DNA from: Xylanimonas protaetiae | Lineage (GTDB): Bacteria > Actinomycetota > Actinomycetes > Actinomycetales > Cellulomonadaceae | Length of the DNA: 64,000 nucleotides | Reading direction: 5' to 3' | Assembly: GCF_004135385.1 (NCBI RefSeq) | Contig: NZ_CP035493.1 | Coordinates: forward strand, 2,170,001 to 2,234,000 | In this document: piece by piece, positions 28,196 to 37,687 of the stretch | Position numbering within the stretch: position 1 is the stretch's first letter | How the letters are laid out: each line of letters starts with the position of its first letter | Translations under genes and position numbers: made by a program | The notes under the pieces: model-generated | Told to the model about the DNA's origin: nothing | Databases searched by the model: none | What the model saw: the letters and a program-made list of their open reading frames with translations, nothing else

Positions 28196-29893
28196 GTGAA
28201 GCTGGAGCTACGCGGGATCACGAAGGTCTTCGGGTCCCTGGTCGCGAACGACCACATCGACCTGGTGATCGAGCCGGGCGAGATCCATGCCCTGCTGGGA
28301 GAGAACGGAGCGGGCAAGAGCACGCTCATGAACGTGCTCTACGGGCTCTACGACCCGGACGGCGGCGAGATCCTCGTCGACGACCAGCCTGTCACCTTCA
28401 AGGGTCCCGGCGAGGCGATGGCCGCCGGCATCGGCATGGTGCACCAGCACTTCATGCTCGTGCCGGTCTTCACCGTCGCCGAGAACGTCGCGCTGGGCCA
28501 CGAGCCCGTCAAGGGCGGCGGCCTCATCGACGCGCGCAAGGCCCGCGCCCTCGTCGCGGAGATCTCCGACCGGTTCGGGTTCGAGGTGGACCCCGACGCG
28601 ATGGTCGAGGACCTCCCCGTGGGCGTCCAGCAGCGCGTCGAGATCATCAAGGCCCTGTCCCGCGACGCGCGCGTGCTCATCCTCGACGAGCCCACCGCCG
28701 TGCTGACCCCGCAGGAGACCGACGAGCTCATCGCGATCATGCGCCAGCTCAAGGAGGCCGGGACCTCCATCGTCTTCATCACCCACAAGCTGCGCGAGGT
28801 GCGCGCCGTCGCCGACCGGATCACCGTCATCCGCCGCGGCAAGGTGGTCGGCACCGCCGACCCGAGCGCGTCCGAGACCGAGCTCGCCTCGCTCATGGTG
28901 GGCCGCTCCGTCTCGCTCGGCGTGGACCGCGCCCCGGCCGAGCCGGGCGACGCGACCTTCCAGGTGCGCAACCTCACCGTCATGGACGCCGTCGGCACCG
29001 CCGTCGTCGACGACGTCGACCTCGACGTGCGCCGCGGCGAGATCCTGGTCGTCGCGGGCGTGCAGGGCAACGGGCAGACCGAGCTGACCGAGGCCATCCT
29101 CGGGCTGACCAAGCCCGTCGCCGGGTCGATCACGCTCGACGGGCGCGAGCTCGTCGGCGCCGGCGTCGCCGGGGCGCTCGCGGCCGGCATCGGCTACGTG
29201 CCCGAGGACCGCAGCACCGACGGCATCATCGGCACGTTCTCCGTCGAGGAGAACCTGGTGCTCGACATGTTCCACGCGCCGCCGTTCTCGCGCGCCGGGG
29301 CGCTCGACAAGGCGGCCATCCGCGCGAACGCGGACCAGCGCATCGTCGAGTTCGACGTCCGCACCCAGAGCGTGACCACGCCCGCCGGCACGCTGTCGGG
29401 CGGCAACCAGCAGAAGGTCGTCCTGGCCCGCGAGATGTCGCGGCCCCTGCGCCTGTTCATCGCCTCGCAGCCCACGCGCGGCCTCGACGTCGGCTCCATC
29501 GAGTTCGTGCACAAGCGGATCGTCGCGGAGCGCGACAACGGCACGCCCGTGATCATCGTGTCCACGGAGCTCGACGAGGTGCTCGCGCTCGGCGACCGCA
29601 TCGCCGTGATGTACCGCGGCCGCGTCGTCGGCGTCGTGCCCGGTGACACGGACCGCGACGTCCTCGGCCTCATGATGGCGGGCGTCCCGCTCGAGGAGGC
29701 GGTGGCGCAGGCCGCCGAGCACCACACCACGCTGGGCGAGGCGGACATCGAGGCCGGGACCGAGGCCGACGTCGAGGCGTCCGGCGAGGCCGGCACAGCA
29801 GCGTCCGCCGCGGCCGGCACGGAAGACCCCGGCGAGGCCGGCACAGCAGCGTCCGGCGAGGCCGGCACCGAAGCACGGGAGGGCGACCAGTGA
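28196..29893 (+). CDS. Nucleoside ABC transporter ATPase (two domains)
   Basis: A 565-aa tandem ATPase of the ribose/nucleoside type. The first domain has Walker A GENGAGKST, signature-like VGVQQRVEIIKAL and Walker B LILDEPTA. The second has a degenerate Walker A (GVQGNGQTELTEAI) but a good signature (LSGGNQQKVVLAREM), as usual for this family. GTG 28196 is favoured by GAGGAGG 6 nt upstream; ATG 28169 is in frame. The last 50 residues are an unusual Glu/Ala/Gly repeat tail (GEAGTAAS units). The stop overlaps the permease start. Confidence 0.93.
   Translation: MKLELRGITKVFGSLVANDHIDLVIEPGEIHALLGENGAGKSTLMNVLYGLYDPDGGEILVDDQPVTFKGPGEAMAAGIGMVHQHFMLVPVFTVAENVALGHEPVKGGGLIDARKARALVAEISDRFGFEVDPDAMVEDLPVGVQQRVEIIKALSRDARVLILDEPTAVLTPQETDELIAIMRQLKEAGTSIVFITHKLREVRAVADRITVIRRGKVVGTADPSASETELASLMVGRSVSLGVDRAPAEPGDATFQVRNLTVMDAVGTAVVDDVDLDVRRGEILVVAGVQGNGQTELTEAILGLTKPVAGSITLDGRELVGAGVAGALAAGIGYVPEDRSTDGIIGTFSVEENLVLDMFHAPPFSRAGALDKAAIRANADQRIVEFDVRTQSVTTPAGTLSGGNQQKVVLAREMSRPLRLFIASQPTRGLDVGSIEFVHKRIVAERDNGTPVIIVSTELDEVLALGDRIAVMYRGRVVGVVPGDTDRDVLGLMMAGVPLEEAVAQAAEHHTTLGEADIEAGTEADVEASGEAGTAASAAAGTEDPGEAGTAASGEAGTEAREGDQ
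29781..29868 (+). repeat. 27-bp coding repeat at the ATPase C-terminus
   Basis: An exact 27-bp unit occurs at 29781-29807 and 29829-29855 (48-base period), with a third partial copy at 29853-29868. It encodes the repeating GEAGTAAS tail. The repeats keep the frame. Confidence 0.8.
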
Positions 29894-31188
29894 GCGAGGA
29901 GCAGCCGCAGCCGCAGGCGCACATGCCCGGGGAGAAGCCGCTCGAGTCCCGCGTCGACGCCGTCGGCCGGAGCGTGCTGCGGCAGATCGTCGAGTCGAGC
30001 TGGGTCGTGACGGTGTTCGCCGTCGTCGCCGCGCTCGTCCTCGGTGCGATCCTCATCGCCGCCGCCGACGCGCGCGTGCAGGAGACCGCGGGCTGGTTCT
30101 TCTCCCGGCCGTCGGACTTCCTGGGCGCCATCGGCTCGTCCGTCGGCGGCGCCTACTCGGCCCTGTTCCAGGGCGCCGTCGTCAACTTCGGCGGCGGCAC
30201 GTTCGCGCGCGTGATCCGGCCCCTCACCGAGACCATGACGGTGGCGACGCCGCTCATCTTCGCGGGTCTCGGCATCGGCATCGGCTTCCGCGCGGGACTG
30301 TTCAACATCGGCGCGCAGGGGCAGATCATCCTCGGCGCCATCTTCGGCGGCTGGGTCGGCTTCACGCTGGACCTGCCGGTGGGCCTGCACCTGCTGCTCG
30401 CCGTGGTCGGCGCCGCCCTCGGCGGTGCGATCTGGGCCTCGGTCGCCGGCGTCCTCAAGGCGACCACGGGGGCCAACGAGGTCATCGTCACGATCATGCT
30501 CAACAACGTGGCCGTGTACCTCATCGGCTACCTGCTCACGACGCCGATCCTCCAGCAGCCGGGCAACAACAACCCGATCAGCCCCGCGACGCCCCCGTCC
30601 GCCCGGTACCCGCTGCTGCTCGGGTCGCAGTTCCGCCTCCACCTCGGGTTCCTCCTGGCGCTGGCCGCCGCGGTGTTCGTGTGGTGGCTCATGGAACGCT
30701 CGACGCTCGGCCTGCGCTTCCGCGCCGTGGGCGCGAACCCGCACGCCGCGCGCACCGCCGGCATGTCGGTGCCGTGGGTGACCGTGTGGGTCATGGCGAT
30801 CGCCGGCGCCCTGGCCGGGCTCGCGGGCTCCGCGCAGGTGCTCGGCACCGAGACGTCCGGCCTCACCGCGGGCGTCGCCGCGAGCTTCGGGTTCGACGCC
30901 ATCACCGTGGCCCTGCTGGGCCGCTCGAAGCCGCTCGGCACGGTGCTCGCAGGCCTCCTGTTCGGCGGCCTGCGCGCGGGCGGGTTCGCGATGCAGGCGC
31001 GCACGGGCACCCCGATCGACATCGTGCTCGTGGTGCAGTCGTTCATCGTGCTGTTCATCGCGGCGCCCCCGCTGGTGCGCTCGATCTTCCGCCTGCCCAC
31101 ACCGGGCGGACCGACGCGCGCCGAGAAGCGCGCCGCGGCCGCCCAGGCCCGCACCACGTCCGCCACCACGCAGGAGGTCCAGGCATGA
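29890..31188 (+). CDS. Nucleoside ABC transporter permease 1
   Basis: A 432-aa inner-membrane permease (branched-chain/ribose permease fold) with about nine helices. GIGFRAGLFNIGAQGQIILG and GANEVIVTIMLNNVAVYLIG are typical of BMP-type nucleoside permeases. It has a hydrophilic N-terminal tail of about 35 residues and a basic C-terminal tail. GTG overlaps the ATPase stop. Works with the 31241 permease as a heterodimer (inferred). Confidence 0.92.
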   Translation: MSEEQPQPQAHMPGEKPLESRVDAVGRSVLRQIVESSWVVTVFAVVAALVLGAILIAAADARVQETAGWFFSRPSDFLGAIGSSVGGAYSALFQGAVVNFGGGTFARVIRPLTETMTVATPLIFAGLGIGIGFRAGLFNIGAQGQIILGAIFGGWVGFTLDLPVGLHLLLAVVGAALGGAIWASVAGVLKATTGANEVIVTIMLNNVAVYLIGYLLTTPILQQPGNNNPISPATPPSARYPLLLGSQFRLHLGFLLALAAAVFVWWLMERSTLGLRFRAVGANPHAARTAGMSVPWVTVWVMAIAGALAGLAGSAQVLGTETSGLTAGVAASFGFDAITVALLGRSKPLGTVLAGLLFGGLRAGGFAMQARTGTPIDIVLVVQSFIVLFIAAPPLVRSIFRLPTPGGPTRAEKRAAAAQARTTSATTQEVQA

Positions 31189-31244
31189 ACGCCGCCCACG
31201 AAGCCGCTCGCTGCGCTCGCGCCGTCGCGGGGGCCCCGGAGTGA
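31185..31244 (+). CDS. 19-codon linking ORF between the permeases
   Basis: ATG overlaps the stop of permease 1 (ATGA) and its own TGA overlaps the GTG of permease 2 (GTGA). AGGAGG at 31172-31177 lies 7 nt before the ATG, the best ribosome-binding site of this stretch, so it is probably translated. Product: MNAAHEAARCARAVAGAPE. It contains the near-palindrome CGCTCGCTGCGCTCGCG. Read without bases 31188-31243, the ATG would join AGC ACC GCC, the second codons of permease 2, so a 56-bp insertion after an older start codon is a simple explanation. Confidence 0.55.
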   Translation: MNAAHEAARCARAVAGAPE

Positions 31245-32527
31245 GCACCGCCACGGCACCCCGCACCGCCCCGGCCGAGCCGCGCGTCGCGGCGCTCCGG
31301 CCGATCTCCTGGAAGCTGCCGATCGCCCTGACGGTGCTGGGCCTCGTCTCCCTGGTCTTCTTCGGCATCCTGCCCGACGGCGGCAAGCAGACGACGTTCC
31401 GCATCTCGACGGCGTCCGACCTCTTCCAGATCGACCCCGTGGCCGTCGGGTCGACGTCGACGGCGCTCGTCCTCAGCATCGTCGCCCTGGCGCTCGCGGG
31501 GCTCGCCTGGTGGGCCGCCGCGAACCGCCGCAAGCTCGGCGTCTGGCTGCCCGCGCTGTTCGGCGTCCTGTGGGTGCTCGCGTTCCTGTGCTGGGCCGGC
31601 GCCGGGAAGACCATCCCGCTCACGGGCCTGCTCTCGGGTGCGCTGTTCCTCTCGGTGCCGCTCGTGTTCGGCTCGATGTCCGGCATCCTGTGCGAGCGCG
31701 TGGGCATCATCAACATCGCGATCGAGGGGCAGCTGCTCGCCGGCGCGTTCCTCGCCGCCGTCGTGGCCTCCGCGTCCGGCAACCCCTACCTCGGCCTGGT
31801 CGCGGCGCCCGTCGCGGGCGCCCTCGTGGGCCTGCTGCTGGTCATCTTCGCCGTGCGGTACTGGGTGGACCAGATCATCGTCGGCGTCGTGCTCAACGTG
31901 CTCGTCATCGGCGTGACCAACTACCTGTTCTCCACGGTGCTGACCAACGACTCCGCGACGTGGAACCGGCGTACGCCGCTCCCCGTCCTGGCGATCCCGG
32001 GCCTCTCGGACATCCCGATCATCGGCCCCGTGCTGTTCCGCCAGACGCTGCTCGTGTACCTCATGTACGCGGCCGTGATCCTGTTGCACGTCTACCTGTT
32101 CCGCAGCCGCTGGGGCCTGCGCCTGCGCGCCGTGGGCGAGCACCCCAAGGCCGCCGACACCGTGGGCATCCGGGTCAACGTCACGCGCGTCCGCAACACC
32201 ATCCTGGGCGGCGCCGTCGCGGGCCTGGGCGGCGCGTTCTTCACCGTGGCCGCGGGTCTCGCGTTCGGCCGCGAGATGACCGGCGGCAAGGGCTACATCG
32301 CCCTCGCCGCCATGATCCTGGGCCGCTGGAACCCCGTCGGCGCGCTCGCCGCGGCACTCCTGTTCGGCTTCTCGGACAACCTCCAGACGACGCTCGGCAT
32401 CGTCGGCACGCCGATCCCGAGCCAGGTCATGCTCATGACGCCGTACATCGTCACGATCTTCGCCGTCGCCGGCCTGGTCGGCCGCGTGCGGGCGCCCGCG
32501 TCCGAGGGCATCCCGTACAAGAAGTAG
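31241..32527 (+). CDS. Nucleoside ABC transporter permease 2
   Basis: A 428-aa permease with a longer N-terminal segment that adds helices (PIALTVLGLVSLVFFGILP; ALVLSIVALALAGLAWWAA) before the conserved core (CERVGIINIAIEGQLLAGAF; YWVDQIIVGVVLNVLVIGVT). It pairs with permease 1. GTG overlaps the stop of the 19-codon ORF. Followed after 26 bases by cdd. Confidence 0.92.
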   Translation: MSTATAPRTAPAEPRVAALRPISWKLPIALTVLGLVSLVFFGILPDGGKQTTFRISTASDLFQIDPVAVGSTSTALVLSIVALALAGLAWWAAANRRKLGVWLPALFGVLWVLAFLCWAGAGKTIPLTGLLSGALFLSVPLVFGSMSGILCERVGIINIAIEGQLLAGAFLAAVVASASGNPYLGLVAAPVAGALVGLLLVIFAVRYWVDQIIVGVVLNVLVIGVTNYLFSTVLTNDSATWNRRTPLPVLAIPGLSDIPIIGPVLFRQTLLVYLMYAAVILLHVYLFRSRWGLRLRAVGEHPKAADTVGIRVNVTRVRNTILGGAVAGLGGAFFTVAAGLAFGREMTGGKGYIALAAMILGRWNPVGALAAALLFGFSDNLQTTLGIVGTPIPSQVMLMTPYIVTIFAVAGLVGRVRAPASEGIPYKK

Positions 32528-32553
32528 CCGTTCCGACCACGAGACGAGGCCTC

Positions 32554-32970
32554 ATGACGGACATCGACTGGGACGGCCTGCGCGCCGCCGCCCGCGACGC
32601 CATGACGCGCGCGTACGCGCCGTACTCCGGGTTCCCCGTGGGCGCGGCCGCGCTCGTCGACGACGGCCGCGTCGTCGTCGGCTGCAACGTCGAGAACGCC
32701 GCCTACGGCGTGACGCTGTGCGCCGAGTGCGGGCTGATCTCGTCCCTCGTCGAGAGCGGGGGAGGGCGGCTCGTGGCGTTCACCTGCGTCGACGCGCGCG
32801 GGGTGACGATCATGCCGTGCGGCCGGTGCCGCCAGCTCCTGTGGGAGCACGGCGGCGCCGCGCTGCTCGTCACGACGCCGCAGGGCGTCGTGCCGATGAC
32901 GGAGGTGCTCCCGCAGGCCTTCGGCCCGGGCGACCTCGACGCGGTCACCGACCTCAAGGAGAACTCGTGA
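32554..32970 (+). CDS. cdd: Cytidine deaminase
   Basis: Zinc enzyme deaminating cytidine and deoxycytidine to uridine/deoxyuridine, 138 aa (homotetrameric short type). Zinc ligands and catalytic glutamate are in VTLCAECGLISSL (C-A-E) and IMPCGRCRQLLWE; RAYAPYSGFPVGAAAL binds the nucleoside. It feeds uridine to the phosphorylase encoded next, and its stop overlaps the deoA GTG. Confidence 0.96.
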   Translation: MTDIDWDGLRAAARDAMTRAYAPYSGFPVGAAALVDDGRVVVGCNVENAAYGVTLCAECGLISSLVESGGGRLVAFTCVDARGVTIMPCGRCRQLLWEHGGAALLVTTPQGVVPMTEVLPQAFGPGDLDAVTDLKENS

Positions 32971-34265
32971 GCACCGAGCCGTTCGACGCCGTCGACGTCA
33001 TCCGGACCAAGCGGGACAGGCAGACGCTGTCCGACGCCCAGATCGACTGGGTCATCGACGCGTACACGCGCGGGGCCGTCGCCGACGAGCAGATGTCGGC
33101 GCTCGGCATGGCGATCTTCCTCAACGGGATGACGCGGCCCGAGATCGCGCGGTGGACGCACGCCATGATCGAGTCCGGCGAGCGGCTCGGGTTCGAGGCC
33201 CTGGGCGTCCCGACGTCGGACAAGCACTCCACGGGCGGCGTGGGGGACAAGATCACGCTGCCGCTGGCCCCGCTCGTCGCGGCGTTCGGCGTGGCGGTCC
33301 CGCAGCTGTCCGGGCGCGGGCTGGGCCACACGGGTGGCACGCTCGACAAGCTCGAGTCGATCCCCGGCTGGCGCGCCGACCTCACCAACGACGAGGTGTT
33401 CGCCCAGCTCACGTCGGTCGGGGCGGTCATCTGCGCGGCGGGCCCGAACCTCGCGCCCGCCGACAAGAAGCTCTACGCGCTGCGCGACGTCACGTCGATC
33501 GTCGACTGCGTCCCGCTGATCTCCTCCTCGATCATGTCGAAGAAGATCGCCGAGGGCACCGACGCGCTCGTGCTCGACGTCAAGGTGGGCTCGGGCGCGT
33601 TCATGAAGACGCTCGCCGACGCGCGCGAGCTCGCCCAGACGATGGTGGACCTCGGCACGGACGCCGGCGTCCGGACCGTGGCCCTCCTCACCGACATGTC
33701 GACGCCGCTCGGCCTGACCGCGGGCAACGCGATCGAGGTCCAGGAGTCGCTCGACGTCCTCGCGGGCGGCGGCCCGTCCGACGTCGTCGACCTCACCGTC
33801 GCGCTCGCCGTCGAGATGCTCGCCGCGGCCGGGCAGCCGCACGGCGAGGACGACGTGCGCGCCGCCCTCGTCGACGGGAGGGCGATGGACAAGTGGCGGG
33901 CCATGATCTCCGCCCAGGGCGGGGACGTGGACGCGCCGCTGCCCGTCGCCCGGGAGTCCGAGCAGATCCTCGCGCCCTCCGACGGGGTGCTGTCCCGGCT
34001 CGACGCGCTCGCCGTCGGCGTGGCCGCCTGGCGGCTGGGCGCCGGGCGCGCGCGCAAGGAGGACCCCGTGCAGGCGGGCGCCGGCGTCGTGCTCCACGCC
34101 AAGCCGGGCGACGCCGTCACGGCCGGGCAGCCGCTCATGACGCTGCTCACCGACACCCCCGAGCGGTTCGCGCGCGCGCACGAGGCGCTCGCCGGCGGCT
34201 GGGACGTGGCCGCGCCCGGCACCGCGGTGCCGCGCGGCGCCGTGGTGCTCGACCGGATCGACTGA
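32967..34265 (+). CDS. deoA: Thymidine/pyrimidine-nucleoside phosphorylase
   Basis: Phosphorolysis of (deoxy)thymidine and probably uridine to base and (deoxy)ribose-1-phosphate. 432 aa with SDKHSTGGVGDKITLPL (phosphate-binding), SGRGLGHTGGTLDKLESIPG and VLDVKVGSGAFMKT. Length and motifs fit DeoA/Pdp; specificity for thymidine versus uridine cannot be fixed by eye. The product goes through the mutase (41.5 kb) and DeoC. Confidence 0.93.
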   Translation: MSTEPFDAVDVIRTKRDRQTLSDAQIDWVIDAYTRGAVADEQMSALGMAIFLNGMTRPEIARWTHAMIESGERLGFEALGVPTSDKHSTGGVGDKITLPLAPLVAAFGVAVPQLSGRGLGHTGGTLDKLESIPGWRADLTNDEVFAQLTSVGAVICAAGPNLAPADKKLYALRDVTSIVDCVPLISSSIMSKKIAEGTDALVLDVKVGSGAFMKTLADARELAQTMVDLGTDAGVRTVALLTDMSTPLGLTAGNAIEVQESLDVLAGGGPSDVVDLTVALAVEMLAAAGQPHGEDDVRAALVDGRAMDKWRAMISAQGGDVDAPLPVARESEQILAPSDGVLSRLDALAVGVAAWRLGAGRARKEDPVQAGAGVVLHAKPGDAVTAGQPLMTLLTDTPERFARAHEALAGGWDVAAPGTAVPRGAVVLDRID

Positions 34266-34267
34266 CG

Positions 34268-35230
34268 GTGCCCGGCAGCCTGCGGCTGACGGACCTGCTG
34301 GCGCGGCTGCACGTCTTCACCGGGGCGCCGCCGCAGGTCCGGACCGCGGACGACGCCGGGCTGGACGCTGGCGGGCTGGACGCCGACCGACCCGGCCCGG
34401 CTGGGTCTGCCGGGGCGGTCGACGGCACGCTGGCGCGGGTCTTCGCCCCACCGCCCGGTGGGCCCGATGCGGCGCCCGCCGGGCCCACCGCGTCGTCCAG
34501 CGGGCTCCGCGCCGCGCTCGCTGGGCTCGGCGACGCCTCGCGGGCATCGGTGCTCGACCCGCTGGGCCTGTCGCGCCCCGCGCCGCCCGTCTTCCGGCCC
34601 GCGCCCGTCACGCTGCCGTTCCTCGCCGACGGGGCCGCCCCGGCGGCGCCGGCGTGGGCCCGCCAGGTCGACGAGACCACGTGCGGCGCCGCGGTGCTCT
34701 CGCTGCTGGCGATGGCGGGGGACCCGTGGCTGGCGCTGCAGGTCGCCCGGGACCCGGCCCGCCGGTTCGCCGCGCTGCAGCACCGCGTGCACCGCGCGTG
34801 CGCGCGCACCGGCCCGGTCCCGTGGCCGCTCCGGCTCGGCACCGCCCCGTGGGCCGCTGCGTCCGTCGCCCGGTTCGGGGACGTGCGGTACACGCACGGG
34901 GTCGTGGGCGGGGCCTCGGGCGCGCGCGTGCTGCGCCAGGCGGTCCGGGCGGCGTCGGCGGGCATCCCCGTGCCGCTCTTCACGGGCGGCGACCTCCGCG
35001 GGGGCTGGCAGACCGCCGTCCCGCGCCATGTGGTCCTTCTCACGGCGGGCGCCGGGGACCAGGGCGCGGGCGGCGTCGTGCGGGTCTACGAGCCGTCGTC
35101 GGCGACGATGCACGCCGTGCCGACGGCGCTGCTCCTCGACCCGGACGCCGCCACGGAGCGCGACCGCGCCGCGCTGACCGCCGCGCTGGGGCACTGGCCG
35201 CACGTCGTGTGGGCGGTCCTGCCGCGCTGA
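34268..35230 (+). CDS. Hypothetical protein, C39/papain-like peptidase motif
   Basis: A 320-aa protein starting 3 nt after deoA. The first 130 residues are Pro/Ala-rich and low in complexity. A later block has Q-x5-C (WARQVDETTCGAAVLSLLAM), a histidine in AVPRHVVLLTA and an acidic residue in VVRVYEPSSATMHAVP, the order expected of C39-like cysteine peptidases (Gln, Cys, His, Asp/Glu). No signal peptide or membrane helix is clear. Its place within a nucleoside salvage cluster is odd. The fold assignment is inference. Confidence 0.6.
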   Translation: MPGSLRLTDLLARLHVFTGAPPQVRTADDAGLDAGGLDADRPGPAGSAGAVDGTLARVFAPPPGGPDAAPAGPTASSSGLRAALAGLGDASRASVLDPLGLSRPAPPVFRPAPVTLPFLADGAAPAAPAWARQVDETTCGAAVLSLLAMAGDPWLALQVARDPARRFAALQHRVHRACARTGPVPWPLRLGTAPWAAASVARFGDVRYTHGVVGGASGARVLRQAVRAASAGIPVPLFTGGDLRGGWQTAVPRHVVLLTAGAGDQGAGGVVRVYEPSSATMHAVPTALLLDPDAATERDRAALTAALGHWPHVVWAVLPR

Positions 35231-35303
35231 CGTCCCCGGGTGCGACCGCGACGGGGTGGCGGGAGGATGGGCGGACCACCGCAGCCCGAGCAAGGAGGTC
35301 ACC

Positions 35304-35642
35304 ATGAGCACCCTGCCCGGCCGCGACGCCTGGCGCGACGCCGGGGTCGCCGAGCCCGACCGGCACGAGCGGGAGGTCCGGGAGGTCGACCCGGACGACA
35401 AGCCCGCCGACGACGTCGCGAACCTGCTCGAGGAGGCCCTCCGGGGCCGCGGCACCGCAGTGCGCCCCGACTCGGCCGAGGACTACCAGCCCGGCACCGC
35501 CCGCCCCGACCTGGAGGACCGCGCGGCCGAGGCCGACGTCGCCGAGCAGGCCGACGAGGTGCGCGGCCTCGACGAGGACGACGCCTACGCCGCCGACGAG
35601 CCGTCGCTGCCCGAGACCTCCGACGAGGACGCCGAGGACTGA
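35304..35642 (+). CDS. Small acidic hypothetical protein
   Basis: A 112-aa protein, very rich in Asp, Glu and Ala, with no hydrophobic segment; probably disordered or helical. It begins STLPGRDAWRDAGVAEPDRH. ATG 35304 is preceded by AAGGAGG. It lies between the C39-like gene and add on the same strand. No family recognised. Confidence 0.7.
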   Translation: MSTLPGRDAWRDAGVAEPDRHEREVREVDPDDKPADDVANLLEEALRGRGTAVRPDSAEDYQPGTARPDLEDRAAEADVAEQADEVRGLDEDDAYAADEPSLPETSDEDAED

Positions 35643-35698
35643 CGTCGGCGCGTGCCCCTCGCTGCGCCCGTGGCGCGCGGGGCGGTTAGGTTGAGCGC

Positions 35699-36814
35699 AT
35701 GACGGACGACCGCCTCAGCCAGGCGAAAGCAGACCTCATCCCCGCTCTGCCGAAGGTCGTGCTCCACGACCACCTCGACGGCGGGCTCCGCCCGCAGACC
35801 GTGCTGGAGCTCGCCGACGCCGTCGGCCACCCGCTGCCCGCGCACGACGCCGGCGCGCTCGGCGACTGGTTCCAGCAGGCCGCCGACTCCGGGTCGCTGG
35901 TGCGCTACCTGGAGACCTTCGACCACACCATCGCCGTGATGCAGACGCCCGAGGCGCTCGCGCGCGTCGCCAAGGAGGCGGTGCTCGACCTCGCGTCCGA
36001 CGGCGTCGTCTACGCCGAGCAGCGCTGGGCGCCCGAGCAGCACCTCGCGAAGGGGCTCTCGCTCGCGGCGACCGTGGAGGCCGTGCAGGCCGGTATCGAC
36101 GAGGGCATCGCCGAGGCCGCGGCCGCGGGCCTGACCATCAAGGTGGGCCAGCTCGTCACCGCGATGCGGCACGCCGACCGCTGGCAGGAGATCGCCGAGC
36201 TCGCCGTCGCCTACCGCGACCGCGGCGTCGTCGGCTTCGACATCGCCGGGGCGGAGGACGGGTTCCCGCCGGACCGGCACCCGGAGATCTGGCGCTTCCT
36301 CGCCGAGCACGACTTCCCCGTGACGATCCACGCGGGCGAGGCCGCGGGCGTGTCGTCGATCGCGCAGGCCGTCCACCTGGGCCAGGCCGACCGCATCGGC
36401 CACGGCGTGCGGATCATCGAGGACATCACGTTCGACGAGTCGTCCCGGGAGGCGACCCTCGGCAGCCTCGCGCACTGGGTGCGCGACCACCAGATCCCGC
36501 TCGAGGTGGCCCCGGTCTCCAACCTGCAGACCTCGGCGACGGCGGCCAGGTCCATCGCGGAGCACCCGATCACGCTCCTCAAGGAGCTCGACTTCGCGGT
36601 CACGCTCAACACCGACAACCGCCTCATGTCGCGCACGTCGATGTCGCACGAGATGCGCCTGCTCGTCTCCGAGGCCGGCTGGACCATCGACGACCTCGCC
36701 GACGTCACCATCGCCGCCGCATGGGGCGCCTTCATGCACCACGACGAGCGCCGGGACCTCGTCGAGAAGGTCATCGTGCCCGGCTACCAGAAGATCGAGG
36801 GAGCACAGCTGTGA
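35699..36814 (+). CDS. add: Adenosine deaminase
   Basis: Zinc-dependent deamination of (deoxy)adenosine to (deoxy)inosine, 371 aa. Zinc ligands are in [14 protein letters not shown] (HxH), the HAGEAAG histidine and [16 protein letters not shown]. The inosine formed is a substrate for PunA (43.3 kb). ATG follows TAGGTT (35687-35692) by 6 nt, so add-deoC can be made from their own leaderless promoter. The stop overlaps the deoC start. Confidence 0.95.
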   Translation: MTDDRLSQAKADLIPALPKVVLHDHLDGGLRPQTVLELADAVGHPLPAHDAGALGDWFQQAADSGSLVRYLETFDHTIAVMQTPEALARVAKEAVLDLASDGVVYAEQRWAPEQHLAKGLSLAATVEAVQAGIDEGIAEAAAAGLTIKVGQLVTAMRHADRWQEIAELAVAYRDRGVVGFDIAGAEDGFPPDRHPEIWRFLAEHDFPVTIHAGEAAGVSSIAQAVHLGQADRIGHGVRIIEDITFDESSREATLGSLAHWVRDHQIPLEVAPVSNLQTSATAARSIAEHPITLLKELDFAVTLNTDNRLMSRTSMSHEMRLLVSEAGWTIDDLADVTIAAAWGAFMHHDERRDLVEKVIVPGYQKIEGAQL

Positions 36815-37518
36815 GCAACGTCCCGACGACGCCCGCGGAGCTCGCGTCGTTCATCGACCACACCCTGCTGAAGCCGGAGGCCACCGACGCCGACGTCGTC
36901 GCGCTCGTCGAGGAGGGCGCCCGCCTGGGCTGCTTCTCGGTGTGCGTGTCGCCGACGTTCGTCGCGCTCGCCGTCGCGACCGCGCGGGGGCGCATCAAGG
37001 TCGCGACCGTGTGCGGCTTCCCGTCGGGCAAGCACGTCTCGTCGGTCAAGGCCGCCGAGGCGGCGCAGTCCGTCGCCGACGGCGCGGACGAGGTCGACAT
37101 GGTCATCGACGTCGGCGCCGCGAAGGCCGCCGACTTCGAGGCCGTCGAGGCCGACATCGCCGCCGTGCGCGCGGCCGTGCCGGGCGACCGGCTCCTCAAG
37201 GTGATCATCGAGTCCTCCGCGCTCGACGACGACGAGATCGTCGCCGTGTGCCGCGCCGCCGAGGCCGCGGGCGCCGACTACGTCAAGACGTCCACGGGCT
37301 TCCACCCGACGGGCGGGGCCACGGTGCACACGGTCAAGCTCATGGCCGACACGGTCGACGGCCGCCTGGGTGTCAAGGCGTCGGGCGGCATCCGCACGCT
37401 CACGGACGCCCTCGCGGCGATCGAGGCGGGCGCCACGCGCCTCGGCATGTCGGGCGCGGCGTCGGTGCTCGCGGAGCTGGCCGGCGACACGCCGGCGGCC
37501 CCGACGTCGGACTACTGA
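36811..37518 (+). CDS. deoC: Deoxyribose-phosphate aldolase
   Basis: Cleaves 2-deoxyribose-5-phosphate to acetaldehyde and glyceraldehyde-3-phosphate. 235 aa; [12 protein letters not shown] at the start, the Schiff-base lysine in [17 protein letters not shown] and the second lysine in [15 protein letters not shown]. End point of deoxynucleoside catabolism for this cluster. GTG overlaps the add stop. Confidence 0.96.
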   Translation: MSNVPTTPAELASFIDHTLLKPEATDADVVALVEEGARLGCFSVCVSPTFVALAVATARGRIKVATVCGFPSGKHVSSVKAAEAAQSVADGADEVDMVIDVGAAKAADFEAVEADIAAVRAAVPGDRLLKVIIESSALDDDEIVAVCRAAEAAGADYVKTSTGFHPTGGATVHTVKLMADTVDGRLGVKASGGIRTLTDALAAIEAGATRLGMSGAASVLAELAGDTPAAPTSDY

Positions 37519-37560
37519 CGGGGCACCCGGACGCCGCGGCCTGGCGCCGCGGACCGTCAG

Positions 37561-37591
37561 TCGGAGCGTGCGCTCCGGATCGGAACGTGCG
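37561..37591. repeat. Intergenic repeat B, copy 1
   Basis: tcggagcgtgcgctccggat then cggaacgtgcg, matching copy 2 (52298-52328) with 2 differences. It lies in the 169-base gap between the convergent deoC and DUF402 genes, which otherwise holds only an inverted acgttccg segment near 37622. Probably part of a two-way terminator. Confidence 0.65.
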
Positions 37592-37687
37592 TGCCTGGGG
37601 TCGTGCCTGCCTCCGAGGCCGACGTTCCGGACGCGAGGGCGGTCGGGTGGGTCGCCGAGCTCGCCGCGCGGCCCGGCACGGACGCGC

